A stretch of 34,267 nucleotides of DNA. It comes from Clostridia bacterium (GTDB lineage: Bacteria > Bacillota > Clostridia > Oscillospirales > CAG-272). The notes beneath the pieces were generated by a model. The model had not been told where the DNA came from. It made no database searches and was given only the letters and a program-made list of their open reading frames with translations. Of the stretch, positions 7,157 through 16,590 are shown one piece after another; positions within the stretch are counted from its first letter, which is position 1; each line of letters starts with the position of its first letter. The stretch is taken from NCBI GenBank assembly GCA_017547545.1, contig JAFYPJ010000118.1, positions 1 through 34,267 on the forward strand, in the 5' to 3' direction. Both the position numbers and the translations under genes were made by a program.

Positions 7157-9469
7157 TCAGATACAGACAACCGTTAAGCCCTCGTCCTCCGGCTTCTTAT
7201 CAACTGTAACTGTTTTTATATCCTTTTCATAGGAAGAAATAATATTTTCCGCCAATACATCTTCTATATTGGTTTCTATAAATCTGCGCATATTTCTTGC
7301 GCCAAACTTTCTTGAATAAGACTTCTCTGCCACAAATTCCGCTGCAGCATCGGTATAGCTTGCATCTATTTCTCTGTCACGAAGTACACCCATAAGATCA
7401 TCAAGCATTATACGGGCAATGGATACAAAATCTTTTTCATCGAGAGAACGGAAAGTGATAACCGAATCAACACGGTTTATAAATTCGGGACGAAGAAAAT
7501 ATGAAAGTGATTTCATTGTTTTATCCGCATTTCTTTCATCAAAATTCCCCGAAAATCCCGCTGCATTAGTATTAAGATTGCTTCCTGCATTTGTTGTCAT
7601 AACAATTATTGCATTTTCAAAGCTTACGGTGCGTCCCTGTGCATCGGTAATTCTTCCGTCATCAAGAATCTGCAAGAGAACATTGAGTACATCGGGATGA
7701 GCTTTTTCTATTTCATCAAAAAGAACTACAGAATAAGGTTTTCTTCTTATTTTTTCGGTAAGCTGGCCTGCATCGTCATATCCAACATATCCGGGAGGCG
7801 AGCCAATAATTCTTGAAACGCTGTGCTTTTCCATGAATTCGGACATATCAAGACGGATAAGTGTTTCGGGTGAATCAAAAAGATCGGATGCAAGAGTTTT
7901 TACAAGCTCTGTCTTACCAACACCTGTAGGACCTGCAAAAATAAACGATACCGGTTTGCGCTTATAGGAAATACCCGCGCGGCTTCTCTTGATAGCTCTT
8001 GCAACGCTGTCTACCGCTTCATCCTGACCTACTATTCGCGAACGAAGCCGATCGGCAAGCTTATCTATTCTTCCGAATTCATGCTCGGTTATATTAGAAG
8101 CGGGAATTCCTGTCCACACCTCAATAACATGGGCTAAATCTTCGGTGGCAACCGTAACAGATTCCGCAGCACCCGCAATAGAATTCATTTCTTCTGCATC
8201 GTTAAGCTCCTTAACTCTCAAATCTGCAAGAAGCTTATAGTTTTCCGCACGCTTTGTTTCGTCTGTAAGCTTTTCTGTTTGAGCCTCAAGCTCACTTCTT
8301 CTTTTAGCCGTATCCGATACCGATTTTTTCAGCTCCTGATATCTGCCAACAACAGGATTGTTAAGTGCAACATAAGCCGCAACTTCATCAAGAAGGTCTA
8401 TGGCCTTATCGGGAAGGTATCTTTCTGTAATATATCTTTCAGAAAGATATACTGCGCGGCGGATGATCTCGTTAGGTATTTTAATTGCATGGAAGCTCTC
8501 ATAATAACCCTTAATACCAAGAAGTATCTTAACCGTATCCTCGGAGGAGGGCTCATCTACAATAATCGGTTGAAAACGGCGTTCAAGGGCGCTGTCCTTT
8601 TCTATATATTTGCGGTATTCGGTTAGGGTTGTTGCACCTATCACCTGAATTTCTCCACGGGACAATGCAGGCTTCAGGATATTTGCAGCATTCATGGAGC
8701 CTTCCGAATCTCCTGCGCCTACTATACTGTGAACCTCGTCTATTACAAGAATAATGTTACCCAATGCCTTTACTTCATTGATAAGTCCCTTCATTCTTGA
8801 TTCAAACTGACCTCTGAACTGAGTCCCTGCCACAAGAGCTGTCATATCAACAAGATGAACTTCCTTTTCCTTCAATTTAAAAGGAACTTCTCCGTGCACA
8901 ATCTTCTGAGCCAAGGCTTCAGCTATAGCTGTTTTACCTACACCCGGTTCGCCTATAAGGCAGGGATTATTCTTCTGGCGGCGGCAGAGTATCTGAGTAA
9001 GTCTCGCAAGCTCTCTGTCTCTTCCGATTATATTGTCTAACTTACCTTGTCTTGCTCTTTCGGTAAGATCAAGACAGTAAAGTCCCAAAAACTTCTTTTC
9101 GGGATTCTTGTTCTTCTCTGAACGGTTTCCCTTTCCCTGTGCCTTTTGAGAAGGAGCAGCGGGATTTGAAGGAGGAATAGCGCCACCAAAAATCTTTTTA
9201 AAATCTAAGGGAGGAGTACGACCGGTACTGTCAGCATCGCCATCGACATCCATGTCACCCGATGCCTCAAGCATATCCTCCATTTCCATTTCCATGCGCT
9301 CAAGATCCTCTTCTCCCAGGCCCATTTTTTCTATCATATCGTTAACCGGGGCAATACCCAGTTCCTTTGCGCATTTTATACAGATACCCTCATTAACCTG
9401 TTTTCCGTCAACCAGGTGGGTTATAAATACTACTGCCATTCTCTTATGGCATCTTGAACATAACTGCAT
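7157..9469 (-). CDS. Clp-family AAA+ unfoldase with N-terminal zinc finger (ClpE/ClpC type)
   Basis: This 770-residue Hsp100 ATPase should unfold proteins for degradation with ClpP or act as a chaperone. A Cys4 zinc finger (C4, C7, C30, C33) replaces the usual Clp N-repeat domain, as in ClpE. An acidic and Pro/Gly-rich linker (about 55-125) follows. AAA-1 has Walker A GEPGVGKT (173-180) and Walker B ILVIDEVH (240-247). A short coiled middle segment (about 375-425) precedes AAA-2, which has GPTGVGKT (513-520) and VVLFDEIEKAH (581-591). The AGF at 637-639 sits where ClpC/ClpE carry the ClpP-binding VGF/LGF loop, so ClpP docking is plausible. No ctsR, mcsA or mcsB gene is next to it. It lies 27 nt before the degenerate P-type ATPase gene and 11 nt after the CvpA-like gene. 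Confidence 0.9.
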   Translation of the reverse strand: MQLCSRCHKRMAVVFITHLVDGKQVNEGICIKCAKELGIAPVNDMIEKMGLGEEDLERMEMEMEDMLEASGDMDVDGDADSTGRTPPLDFKKIFGGAIPPSNPAAPSQKAQGKGNRSEKNKNPEKKFLGLYCLDLTERARQGKLDNIIGRDRELARLTQILCRRQKNNPCLIGEPGVGKTAIAEALAQKIVHGEVPFKLKEKEVHLVDMTALVAGTQFRGQFESRMKGLINEVKALGNIILVIDEVHSIVGAGDSEGSMNAANILKPALSRGEIQVIGATTLTEYRKYIEKDSALERRFQPIIVDEPSSEDTVKILLGIKGYYESFHAIKIPNEIIRRAVYLSERYITERYLPDKAIDLLDEVAAYVALNNPVVGRYQELKKSVSDTAKRRSELEAQTEKLTDETKRAENYKLLADLRVKELNDAEEMNSIAGAAESVTVATEDLAHVIEVWTGIPASNITEHEFGRIDKLADRLRSRIVGQDEAVDSVARAIKRSRAGISYKRKPVSFIFAGPTGVGKTELVKTLASDLFDSPETLIRLDMSEFMEKHSVSRIIGSPPGYVGYDDAGQLTEKIRRKPYSVVLFDEIEKAHPDVLNVLLQILDDGRITDAQGRTVSFENAIIVMTTNAGSNLNTNAAGFSGNFDERNADKTMKSLSYFLRPEFINRVDSVITFRSLDEKDFVSIARIMLDDLMGVLRDREIDASYTDAAAEFVAEKSYSRKFGARNMRRFIETNIEDVLAENIISSYEKDIKTVTVDKKPEDEGLTVVCI

Positions 9470-9480
9470 TTGTTTTTCCT

Positions 9481-9975
9481 TTACTGTTTTAATAGATTTA
9501 TTGCTGTTAACGGATTAAAATTATAAAACATTTTCAAAATCATACTGTTTTCCACAAGATCACCCGTGAATATCTCGGGAAAAAGACGAGAAAGCCAAGG
9601 CTCTGCCGAACCTAAAATATTTGAGAAACTCCAGGCATAAAATACACCGAGCAAAAGACCGATTATAACACCCAAAAGTTTGTTGGGCGCTTTCAATATC
9701 TTATTGCGGCATATTTTATCCATTAAAAATCGAAATATCTTTACAACAAAAATCATAATAACAAACAAAATAATAAAAGCAAGTATCTTTGCTACCGTTT
9801 TGTTATCATGCAATGGGAAAAGCTGTGCCGCAATATCACACAGTGCCCATGCCGCGATCAATGCTGCCGCGATATTCACTATACCCGGAAGTATTTTAAA
9901 GAAACCCAGCCTCCAGCCTGAAATCAAAAAGCCTGCAATAATAAATACTATGATTATATCTGCAGCAATACTCAT
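9481..9975 (-). CDS. CvpA-family membrane protein
   Basis: This 164-residue integral membrane protein has about four predicted helices (roughly 5-27, 31-50, 62-83, 102-122). The N-terminal pattern with GFLISGWRLGFFKIL near residues 15-29 is typical of CvpA family proteins. The family is linked to colicin V production in E. coli and is often a general envelope protein of uncertain role. The ATG overlaps the TGA of the upstream DUF5711-like gene in an ATGA arrangement, and AAGGAG lies upstream, so the two are translationally coupled. The C-terminal end after residue 125 is short and soluble. Confidence 0.8.
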   Translation of the reverse strand: MSIAADIIIVFIIAGFLISGWRLGFFKILPGIVNIAAALIAAWALCDIAAQLFPLHDNKTVAKILAFIILFVIMIFVVKIFRFLMDKICRNKILKAPNKLLGVIIGLLLGVFYAWSFSNILGSAEPWLSRLFPEIFTGDLVENSMILKMFYNFNPLTAINLLKQ

Positions 9976-11231
9976 TCTTTTTTCTCCTTAGCCTGCACCC
10001 GGAAAAGTTCTTCTACCGAATATGCCTTTGCCATGTTGGAGTAACCGATAATAAGCTCATCGCTGTCTGACATATAAATACCGTTTGCACCTCTTTCGAT
10101 AGAAGCACTTTCTGTTTTTCCTGTTTTCAGATCAACATACGCTATTTTGTTATCCAGAAGCAGATACAGATCATTTATAAAATGTGCCGTATCCAATATT
10201 TTATCTTCTACGGAAACAGTATAGAGCTGTTCTCCTTCAGCAGAGAATATCAAAAGCTCACTTTGTGAACCAACAATATTTTTACTGTAACTCAAAACCA
10301 CACAATCGTCCAGAATAAGACAATCGTTTGGAATAATGTTTCCTAAACTGAATTCCGAGATCTTTTTATCCTTTTCGTTATAGAAAAGTAAAGAAGAATC
10401 GGTAAGAACGCTGTAATTTCCGTTGGAATGGAAACCGCAAAGTACAGCATAGCTGTTATCTATTTTATGATTTGCCGCTTCCTTTTTTGTATACGGCACA
10501 TAAGAAACTACCTCACTTACAAATTTTCCGTTTTCGGCATAGGAGGAGCAAATAAGAAGCTTATTTCCTTTTGAATTTATTTTGATATCATTTATATATT
10601 TATTCTTTGATATTTCGGTTATAAGATTATAGCTGTGGTCATAAAGGTGAATAACCGACTGATAATCAAGACTTTTTGTAACAACGGCATACATGCCCTC
10701 GTTACTTACCGCGGCGCATGATATGGGATAATTATAGGTTTCTCCCGTAAGCCTTGAAAAATTATTGAAAAGTTCAAAGCTGTTACCGCCAAGGTCATAT
10801 ATCATAAGATATTTACCCTTTGAAACAACAGTAGGCTTTGCATAGTTCAAAGTATAGGTTTCGGTATTGTTCCCCTTCATATCATAGAAGTCCACACCGT
10901 TATTTTTAATGGTTACAAGGTTGGAATTAAATAGCTCAACCTGAGTTACACCTGCGGTATCGTAGTATATCGGTTCATATTCGTTCTGATATACGGATGT
11001 ACCACTTGAAAAGAATCTTATCAGATATTTACAGTTTTCCAGCGTTATATCATTCCTGAATGCCGATATCATACAGAGCATGAAAAGCACAAGAAAAATA
11101 AGCAATGCATACTTTACGGTTTTTATTTTTTTGGAGATATCAATATAATATTCTGTTACCGGAACTGTTGGGTTCACCTCAAGCTCATTTGGCACACTTG
11201 GTTCGATTGCACGAAGCTTTCGTTTCTTCAT
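9972..11231 (-). CDS. DUF5711-like membrane-anchored beta-propeller protein
   Basis: The product of about 419 residues has a basic cytoplasmic N-terminus, one transmembrane helix (about residues 41-60) and a long extracytoplasmic region. That region has repeated beta-strand blocks (for example VTIKNNGVDFYDMKG, KYLMIYDLGG, GMYAVVT), suggesting a WD/propeller-like fold. The pattern resembles DUF5711 proteins of Clostridia, whose function is unknown. I chose ATG 11231 because AAAGGAG stands 8 nt before it. An upstream in-frame TTG at 11252 would add seven residues and overlap truA by 4 bp, but has no better ribosome site. The stop overlaps the CvpA-like start by 4 bp. Family naming is by resemblance. 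Confidence 0.65.
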   Translation of the reverse strand: MKKRKLRAIEPSVPNELEVNPTVPVTEYYIDISKKIKTVKYALLIFLVLFMLCMISAFRNDITLENCKYLIRFFSSGTSVYQNEYEPIYYDTAGVTQVELFNSNLVTIKNNGVDFYDMKGNNTETYTLNYAKPTVVSKGKYLMIYDLGGNSFELFNNFSRLTGETYNYPISCAAVSNEGMYAVVTKSLDYQSVIHLYDHSYNLITEISKNKYINDIKINSKGNKLLICSSYAENGKFVSEVVSYVPYTKKEAANHKIDNSYAVLCGFHSNGNYSVLTDSSLLFYNEKDKKISEFSLGNIIPNDCLILDDCVVLSYSKNIVGSQSELLIFSAEGEQLYTVSVEDKILDTAHFINDLYLLLDNKIAYVDLKTGKTESASIERGANGIYMSDSDELIIGYSNMAKAYSVEELFRVQAKEKKE

Positions 11232-11248
11232 TTCATACTCTCCTTTCT

Positions 11249-11992
11249 TCAATCATAAAAAACTCTGTTGAGATAGAGTCCGCAGGGCGCGAGAGTTTGC
11301 CCTGCATTACTTCTGTTTTTGGAAGCAATTATATCCTTCATTTCCTTTGGGGTAAGCTCTCCTTTGCCTGCAAGCAACAATGTTCCTGCGATAATACGAA
11401 CCATGTTGTAAAGAAATCCGTTTGCACTTACGGTAAGAACTACATTTTCCCCTTCACGGCACACCGAACAGGAATATACCGTTCGTACCGTATCTACAAT
11501 TTTTGAACCGCTTGCCATAAAGCAAGCAAAATCATGTTCGCCTATTATTTCCTTTGCGCAGATATCCATTGCCTTTTCATCCAATTTGGAGCAAAAGGTT
11601 ACTCTGCCGTACATGAAGGGATCATGATAAGGATTATCACAAAAATAATATTTATATTCCTTACCTACGGAAGAATATCTGGGATGGAAATCAAGCCCAA
11701 CCTCCCGGGCGCTTTTAACCCTTATATCATTGGGAAGATGCACATTCAATGCCATAGGTATCTTTTCATTCGGAATGTTATTGGCATCCTCTGCCATTTG
11801 TGCAGTACAAATAAAACTTTTGGCATGAACTCCGCTGTCTGTACGGCTGCAGCCTGTCATTTCAACAGCAGTTCCAAAGGCTTTTTCACATGCAAGCTGC
11901 ATGTATTTTTGTACCGTTGGTTTATTCGGTTGTACCTGCCAGCCGCAATATGCTGTGCCTAAATAAGAAATGTCAAGCTTTATCTTTCTCAT
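11249..11992 (-). CDS. truA: tRNA pseudouridine(38-40) synthase TruA
   Basis: TruA isomerises uridines 38-40 in the tRNA anticodon stem-loop. The catalytic motif GCSRTDSGVHA is present with the nucleophilic Asp at residue 52. The N-terminal YLGTAYCGWQVQP and the C-terminal NMVRIIAGTLL blocks are both typical. At 247 residues the length is normal. It follows ecfT by 13 nt, the well-known ecfA1-ecfA2-ecfT-truA order of Firmicutes, which supports both assignments. Confidence 0.95.
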   Translation of the reverse strand: MRKIKLDISYLGTAYCGWQVQPNKPTVQKYMQLACEKAFGTAVEMTGCSRTDSGVHAKSFICTAQMAEDANNIPNEKIPMALNVHLPNDIRVKSAREVGLDFHPRYSSVGKEYKYYFCDNPYHDPFMYGRVTFCSKLDEKAMDICAKEIIGEHDFACFMASGSKIVDTVRTVYSCSVCREGENVVLTVSANGFLYNMVRIIAGTLLLAGKGELTPKEMKDIIASKNRSNAGQTLAPCGLYLNRVFYD

Positions 11993-12005
11993 TAAAAGCC
12001 GTCTC

Positions 12006-12827
12006 CTAAAAAAGTGTTATTCCGTTTAATAATATTATTCCTGCAGTAAATGCCGAAAATACAAGAAGCATGATTATATCCAGAGGCTTTGTTTTCAGCT
12101 TTGTCATTTTGCTTCTTCCCTTACCACCGTTATAACAACGGCATTCCATTGCAACCGCCAATTCATCCGCACGGCGGAATGCCGAAACAAACAGGGGAAT
12201 AAGAATCGGAATAAGTGCTTTTGCGCGCTTTATTATGCCGCCGCTTGTAAAATCCGCGCCCCTTGCCTTCTGCGCACTCATTATCTTATCGGTTTCCTCG
12301 ATAAGAGTAGGAATAAAGCGCAAAGCAATAGTCATCATCATGGAAAATTCATGAACGGGTACTTTTATAAGATTAAGCGGGGCGAGAAGTTTTTCTATTC
12401 CGTATGTTAAAGCAATGGGGGAGGTGGTATAGGATATAAGAACGCTTGAGCCGGTTAAGAGGCATAAAAGACGCAATATCATAAATACCGCATAGGTTAC
12501 CCCCTCTGCATAAATCTTTATAAATTTGTATTCAAATATAAGGTTTTCTCCCTTGGTCCAGAAAATATTCAGTATTGCCGTAAATGCAATAATGAACATC
12601 AATGCCTTAAATCCTCTTACTACTATTCTTAGCGGTATTCCCGAAAAGATGATCATCGCAAAGGTAAAAACAAGCACAAGGGCATAGGAAAGAACTCCCT
12701 TTGCTAAAAACAGGGAAACTATATAAACCATTGCAATAATAATTTTGTATCGGGGATCTGTTTTATGAAGCAGAGAGTTTCCGGGGAAAAACTGACCTAA
12801 GGTTATATCACGAAGCAGAACCGCCAC
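12006..12827 (-). CDS. ecfT: Energy-coupling factor transmembrane protein EcfT
   Basis: EcfT is the membrane scaffold that couples EcfA1/EcfA2 ATP hydrolysis to vitamin- or metal-binding S components encoded elsewhere. This 273-residue protein has about five to six hydrophobic helices, the N-terminal DITLGQFFPG motif, and the cytoplasmic coupling region with ARG at about 187-189. The second XRX motif reads CRC in AMECRCYNGG instead of the usual ARG. The apparent start is GTG at 12827, overlapping ecfA2 by 20 bp and placed close to a G-rich AAGGGGGG run. No S-component gene is visible in the window, consistent with a shared group II ECF module. Confidence 0.92.
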   Translation of the reverse strand: MAVLLRDITLGQFFPGNSLLHKTDPRYKIIIAMVYIVSLFLAKGVLSYALVLVFTFAMIIFSGIPLRIVVRGFKALMFIIAFTAILNIFWTKGENLIFEYKFIKIYAEGVTYAVFMILRLLCLLTGSSVLISYTTSPIALTYGIEKLLAPLNLIKVPVHEFSMMMTIALRFIPTLIEETDKIMSAQKARGADFTSGGIIKRAKALIPILIPLFVSAFRRADELAVAMECRCYNGGKGRSKMTKLKTKPLDIIMLLVFSAFTAGIILLNGITLF

Positions 12828-13677
12828 CCCCCTTAATAAAAGGTATAATGCTGCGGTATGCTTCTCCTACGGTGTAAATGTTCTTATCAAAAGAAACACC
12901 CATTTCACCAACACGGCGAAGCAGTCTTGCAATCTGCGGTATATCAAGACCTATAGCTTCAAGCTCATCGCTTCTTTCAAAGATCTTATCGCAGCTACCA
13001 TAATCAAACACCTCTCCCTTGGACATGACAAGCACATTTTCGCAGTATCTTGCAATATCCTCCATGGAATGGCTAACTATTATAACGGTGGCTCCCGTTT
13101 TGCGGCGATATTCGCATATTCCGCCGAAAATATCAGAGCGTCCCTGAGGATCAAGACCTGCAGCAGGCTCATCAAGAATAAGCACCTCAGGAGTCATAGC
13201 CATAACTCCCGCTATTGCTACACGCCTTTGCTGTCCGCCCGAAAGCTCAAAGGGGGACTTTTTAAGAATAGCTTCTTCAATGCCGCAAAACTTTGCCGCA
13301 TCATGTACTCTTTTTTCAATTTCCGCCTTATCAAGTCCCATATTTTTTGGGCCGTATGCAATATCACTCTCAACAGTTTCTTCAAAGAGCTGATATTCGG
13401 GATATTGGAACACCAAGCCAACCTTAAAACGGATATCGGAAAGCTTTGTTTTCTTTGCATGCATATCTGCACCGTTAAAAAGCACCTTTCCCGATGTTGG
13501 CTCCAAAAGTCCGTTAAGTATCTGCACAAGGGTTGACTTTCCGGATCCGGTATGACCTATGATGCCCGTTATACTGCCTTCCTCTATGGCAACATCTATA
13601 TTATTTACAGCTTTTTTCTCAAATGGAGTTTTGCTCGAATATACGTAGCTTACTCCGCACAGTTCAATTTTTGCCAT
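12808..13677 (-). CDS. ecfA2: ECF transporter ATPase EcfA2
   Basis: This is one of the two cytoplasmic ATP-binding subunits of the energy-coupling factor module. Walker A GHTGSGKST spans about 41-49. The Q-loop FQYPEYQLF is near 90-98. The signature LSGGQQRR is at 145-152, Walker B VLILDEP at 165-171, and the D-loop AGLDPQGR follows. A switch His occurs in IIVSHSMED. The 289-residue length is usual. It is 38 bp downstream of ecfA1 and overlaps ecfT by 20 bp. The two ATPases form a heterodimer in characterised systems. Confidence 0.94.
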   Translation of the reverse strand: MAKIELCGVSYVYSSKTPFEKKAVNNIDVAIEEGSITGIIGHTGSGKSTLVQILNGLLEPTSGKVLFNGADMHAKKTKLSDIRFKVGLVFQYPEYQLFEETVESDIAYGPKNMGLDKAEIEKRVHDAAKFCGIEEAILKKSPFELSGGQQRRVAIAGVMAMTPEVLILDEPAAGLDPQGRSDIFGGICEYRRKTGATVIIVSHSMEDIARYCENVLVMSKGEVFDYGSCDKIFERSDELEAIGLDIPQIARLLRRVGEMGVSFDKNIYTVGEAYRSIIPFIKGGGGSAS

Positions 13678-13715
13678 TTTAATTCTTTTCTCTGTTTTTA
13701 AAATATTATAAACCG

Positions 13716-14573
13716 TCAGCTCCGAAGCAGTTCAAAAAGCAATTGCGCCCCTTCTTCTTCTGAAATTACTCCTTCGGGAAGCTCTGCGCCAAGGCAGCGC
13801 AGCATATCGAAAAGCTCGGTTACCTGAGGAACGCTCAAGCCCAATCCCCAAAGCTCTTCGGGACGGGAGAAAACCTCTTTAGGACTTCCCTGCTTAACAA
13901 TTGTTCCGTGATCTATTACAACAACCTTATCTGCACACACCGCTTCTTCCATATTATGAGTTATGGTTATAACGGTAATACCCTTTTCACGGTTGAGGGT
14001 TTCTATAGTTCTCATAACCTCTTTACGACCGTGAGGATCAAGCATTGCGGTAGATTCATCAAAAACAATACATTCAGGCATTATTGCTATTATGCCTGCG
14101 ATTGCTATACGCTGCTTCTGTCCCCCTGAAAGCTGGTGCGGTGAATGCTTTGCAAACTCGGTCATTCCCACGATTTCAAGGGCTTGGTCTACTCTTCGCC
14201 TTATTTCTTCGGGTTCAACTCCAAGATTTTCCGGACCAAAAGCAATGTCCTCTTCAACCACGGTTGCCACAAGCTGATTGTCCGGGTTTTGAAAAACCAT
14301 TCCTATACACTTTCGCACCTCTATTATTTCTTCCTCGCTCATATCGGAAGAAAGCAGCTTACCGCCAACACTTACCGTTCCGGAGCTTGGAACAAGTATA
14401 AGATTTAAAAGCTTGGCAAGGGTTGATTTTCCCGAACCGTTTCTACCCAGAATCGCAACAAACTCCCCTTTATCTATTTCAAGATTGATATCATGCAAAA
14501 CAGGAACACAAGGATTCTGCGAATCTCCCGGATAAGAAAAGCTGAGGTTCTTTATTTCAATAAATTTACTCAT
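13716..14573 (-). CDS. ecfA1: ECF transporter ATPase EcfA1
   Basis: This is the first ATPase of the ECF module. Walker A GRNGSGKST lies at 43-51, the Q-loop FQNPDNQLV at about 94-102, LSGGQKQR at 148-155, and Walker B CIVFDES at 168-174 with catalytic Glu173. The sequence MLDPHGR and the switch His in TITHNMEE follow. The FQNPDNQ form is characteristic of EcfA1 as opposed to EcfA2. The length is 285 residues. AGGA is found upstream of the ATG, and the gene follows the methyltransferase gene after 34 nt, apparently in the same transcript. Confidence 0.94.
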   Translation of the reverse strand: MSKFIEIKNLSFSYPGDSQNPCVPVLHDINLEIDKGEFVAILGRNGSGKSTLAKLLNLILVPSSGTVSVGGKLLSSDMSEEEIIEVRKCIGMVFQNPDNQLVATVVEEDIAFGPENLGVEPEEIRRRVDQALEIVGMTEFAKHSPHQLSGGQKQRIAIAGIIAIMPECIVFDESTAMLDPHGRKEVMRTIETLNREKGITVITITHNMEEAVCADKVVVIDHGTIVKQGSPKEVFSRPEELWGLGLSVPQVTELFDMLRCLGAELPEGVISEEEGAQLLFELLRS

Positions 14574-14607
14574 AATTGTTTCCTGAAATATAATTTATCT
14601 GTTAGAC

Positions 14608-15480
14608 TCAAAATTCTCCCTGCCAACGGGATGCCGCACCGCAAGGTAATGCCGAACCGCTTTGTGTAACGGGAATTCCAAGCTCCTCACTTGTTACCTT
14701 ACCGCCGTGATTTTTGGTTATGGCATTGTGAAGAATATACCCCATTGTTCCTGCACTCAATCCCGTTGTGTAGGAATTAAGCAGGAAGAAAAGCGCATTT
14801 GGAGCAAGGAGCTGCACCGTAAGCTTAACAAGCTCATCTATGCTGTCTTCAAGCTTCCATATCTCTCCGTTCGGTCCTCTGCCGTAGCTGGGAGGATCCA
14901 TAATAATTCCGTCATAGAAATTGCCGCGGCGTATCTCACGTTCAACAAACTTTTTACAGTCATCAACTATATAACGAATAGGTCTGTCTGCAAGTCCGGA
15001 AAGTGCCGCATTTTCCTTTGCCCATGCTACCATACCCTTTGATGCATCAACATGAACCACAGACGCGCCCGCCTTTGAAGCGGCAATGGTGGCTCCGCCG
15101 GTATAAGCAAACAGATTGAGTACCTTAACAGGTCTGTTTGCGTTTTTTATCAAATCGGAAAACCATTCCCAGTTTGCAGCCTGCTCCGGAAAGAGACCGG
15201 TATGCTTGAAGCCCGTGGGCTTGATCTTGAATTTGAGATCAAGAGATTTATAATCTATAGTCCATTCTTCAGGAAGACGGTTTTCATTCCATGCTCCTCC
15301 GCCCTTTCTTGAACGACGGTAGGATGCATCGGGATTTTTCCAACGGGGATGATTCTTTTCGTTTTTCCATATTGCCTGAGGATCGGGACGAACTAAAATA
15401 TATTTACCCCATCTCTCAAGTTTTTCACCGTCAGAGCAATCAAGAAGCTCATAGTCCTGCCATTTATCTGCGTATATCAT
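14608..15480 (-). CDS. Class I SAM-dependent methyltransferase (RlmI/COG1092-like)
   Basis: This 290-residue protein has a Rossmann methyltransferase core. The SAM-binding motif I VLNLFAYTGGATIAA spans about 120-134, the acidic motif II VVHVDASKG is at 141-149, and the catalytic-type DPPSYGRG motif IV is at 195-202. The F-A-Y-T-G and DPP patterns match the RlmI-like family that methylates cytosine C5 or related positions in 23S rRNA. It lacks an N-terminal PUA domain and is shorter than RlmI, so the exact target is open. AGAGGA precedes the ATG. The gene is 33 nt downstream of ruvB. Confidence 0.85.
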   Translation of the reverse strand: MIYADKWQDYELLDCSDGEKLERWGKYILVRPDPQAIWKNEKNHPRWKNPDASYRRSRKGGGAWNENRLPEEWTIDYKSLDLKFKIKPTGFKHTGLFPEQAANWEWFSDLIKNANRPVKVLNLFAYTGGATIAASKAGASVVHVDASKGMVAWAKENAALSGLADRPIRYIVDDCKKFVEREIRRGNFYDGIIMDPPSYGRGPNGEIWKLEDSIDELVKLTVQLLAPNALFFLLNSYTTGLSAGTMGYILHNAITKNHGGKVTSEELGIPVTQSGSALPCGAASRWQGEF

Positions 15481-15513
15481 AATAGTCCTCTTATCTTACA
15501 AAAGTAAAGTTTT

Positions 15514-16590
15514 TCAATCCTTGATTGAAAAAGTTATCTGATCGGAAGTCTCGGAACCCCTGAAAGGAATACCTAAATGCTCATAAGCCAATCTTGTTAC
15601 CATTCTGCCTCTGGGAGTTCTTGAAAGAAAACCTATCTGCATAAGATAAGGCTCGTAAACATCCTCTATGGTAATAGACTCCTCGCCAACCGTTGCTGCC
15701 AGAGTATCAAGTCCTACAGGACCGCCATTATATATTTTTATAATGGTTTCAAGCATGCGTCGGTCAATATTATCAAGTCCAAGCTCGTCTATTTCAAGGC
15801 GGTCAAGAGCATATCCTGCCACTTCTCTATCTATACGGGTTTTACCCGAATACTGAGCAAAATCACGCACACGCTTCAAAAGACGGTTTGCTATACGGGG
15901 AGTTCCTCTTGAACGGGAGGCGATCTCCATTGCACCGTTCTCCTCAATGGATATTCCCAAAATCCCTGCACTTCTTGTTACTATAGATGCCAATTCCCCG
16001 TTGGAATAAAGCTCTAATTTCAATAGTATGCCAAAACGGTCACGCAAAGGTGTGGAAAGCTGACCTGCTCTTGTGGTTGCACCCACAAGAGTAAAGTGAG
16101 GTAATGGCATACGGATACTTCTCGCAGAAGGCCCCTTACCAACAATAAGGTCAAGGGAATAATCCTCCATTGCAGGATAAAGTATTTCTTCCACACTTCT
16201 GTTCAGGCGATGTATCTCATCTATGAAAAGTATATCGTTTTCCGAAAGGTTTGTTAGAAGCGCCGCAAGATCTCCCGCCTTTTCTATTGCCGGACCGGAG
16301 GTAATACGAAGATTCACCCCAAGCTCGTTTGCCATAATACAGGCAAGGGTTGTTTTGCCCAGACCGGGAGGGCCGTAAAGAAGCACATGGTCAAGAGAAT
16401 CGCTTCTCATTTTTGCCGCGCCTATATAAACTTTAAGATTATCCTTTGCCTTGGGCTGGCCCACATATTCCTCAAAGCTATGCGGACGCAGACTGATTTC
16501 GCTGTCCTTATCCTCTTCGCTTTCACTTGAAGATACTATTCTGTTTTCGTAATCTATATCAACATCAAAATCTTTATTTTTCTCTATCAT
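15514..16590 (-). CDS. ruvB: Holliday junction helicase motor RuvB
   Basis: RuvB is the AAA+ hexameric motor that drives branch migration of Holliday junctions with RuvA. Walker [10 protein letters not shown] (about 73-81), Walker [11 protein letters not shown] (about 120-129), sensor 1 GATTRAG and the C-terminal winged-helix DNA-binding part are all present. The FLSRTPRGR motif lies near the C-terminus. An N-terminal extension of about 30 acidic residues precedes the usual [11 protein letters not shown] start. The ATG at 16590 shares one base with the ruvA stop codon; a GTG three bases earlier is an alternative. Either choice implies translational coupling to ruvA. Confidence 0.96.
   Translation of the reverse strand: MIEKNKDFDVDIDYENRIVSSSESEEDKDSEISLRPHSFEEYVGQPKAKDNLKVYIGAAKMRSDSLDHVLLYGPPGLGKTTLACIMANELGVNLRITSGPAIEKAGDLAALLTNLSENDILFIDEIHRLNRSVEEILYPAMEDYSLDLIVGKGPSARSIRMPLPHFTLVGATTRAGQLSTPLRDRFGILLKLELYSNGELASIVTRSAGILGISIEENGAMEIASRSRGTPRIANRLLKRVRDFAQYSGKTRIDREVAGYALDRLEIDELGLDNIDRRMLETIIKIYNGGPVGLDTLAATVGEESITIEDVYEPYLMQIGFLSRTPRGRMVTRLAYEHLGIPFRGSETSDQITFSIKD

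Noticed and set aside
13069..14408. Plus-strand reading frames across the ecfA genes
   Set aside because: They are antisense to two clear ATPase genes, rich in Cys/His/Arg from reverse reading, and have no recognisable motif.
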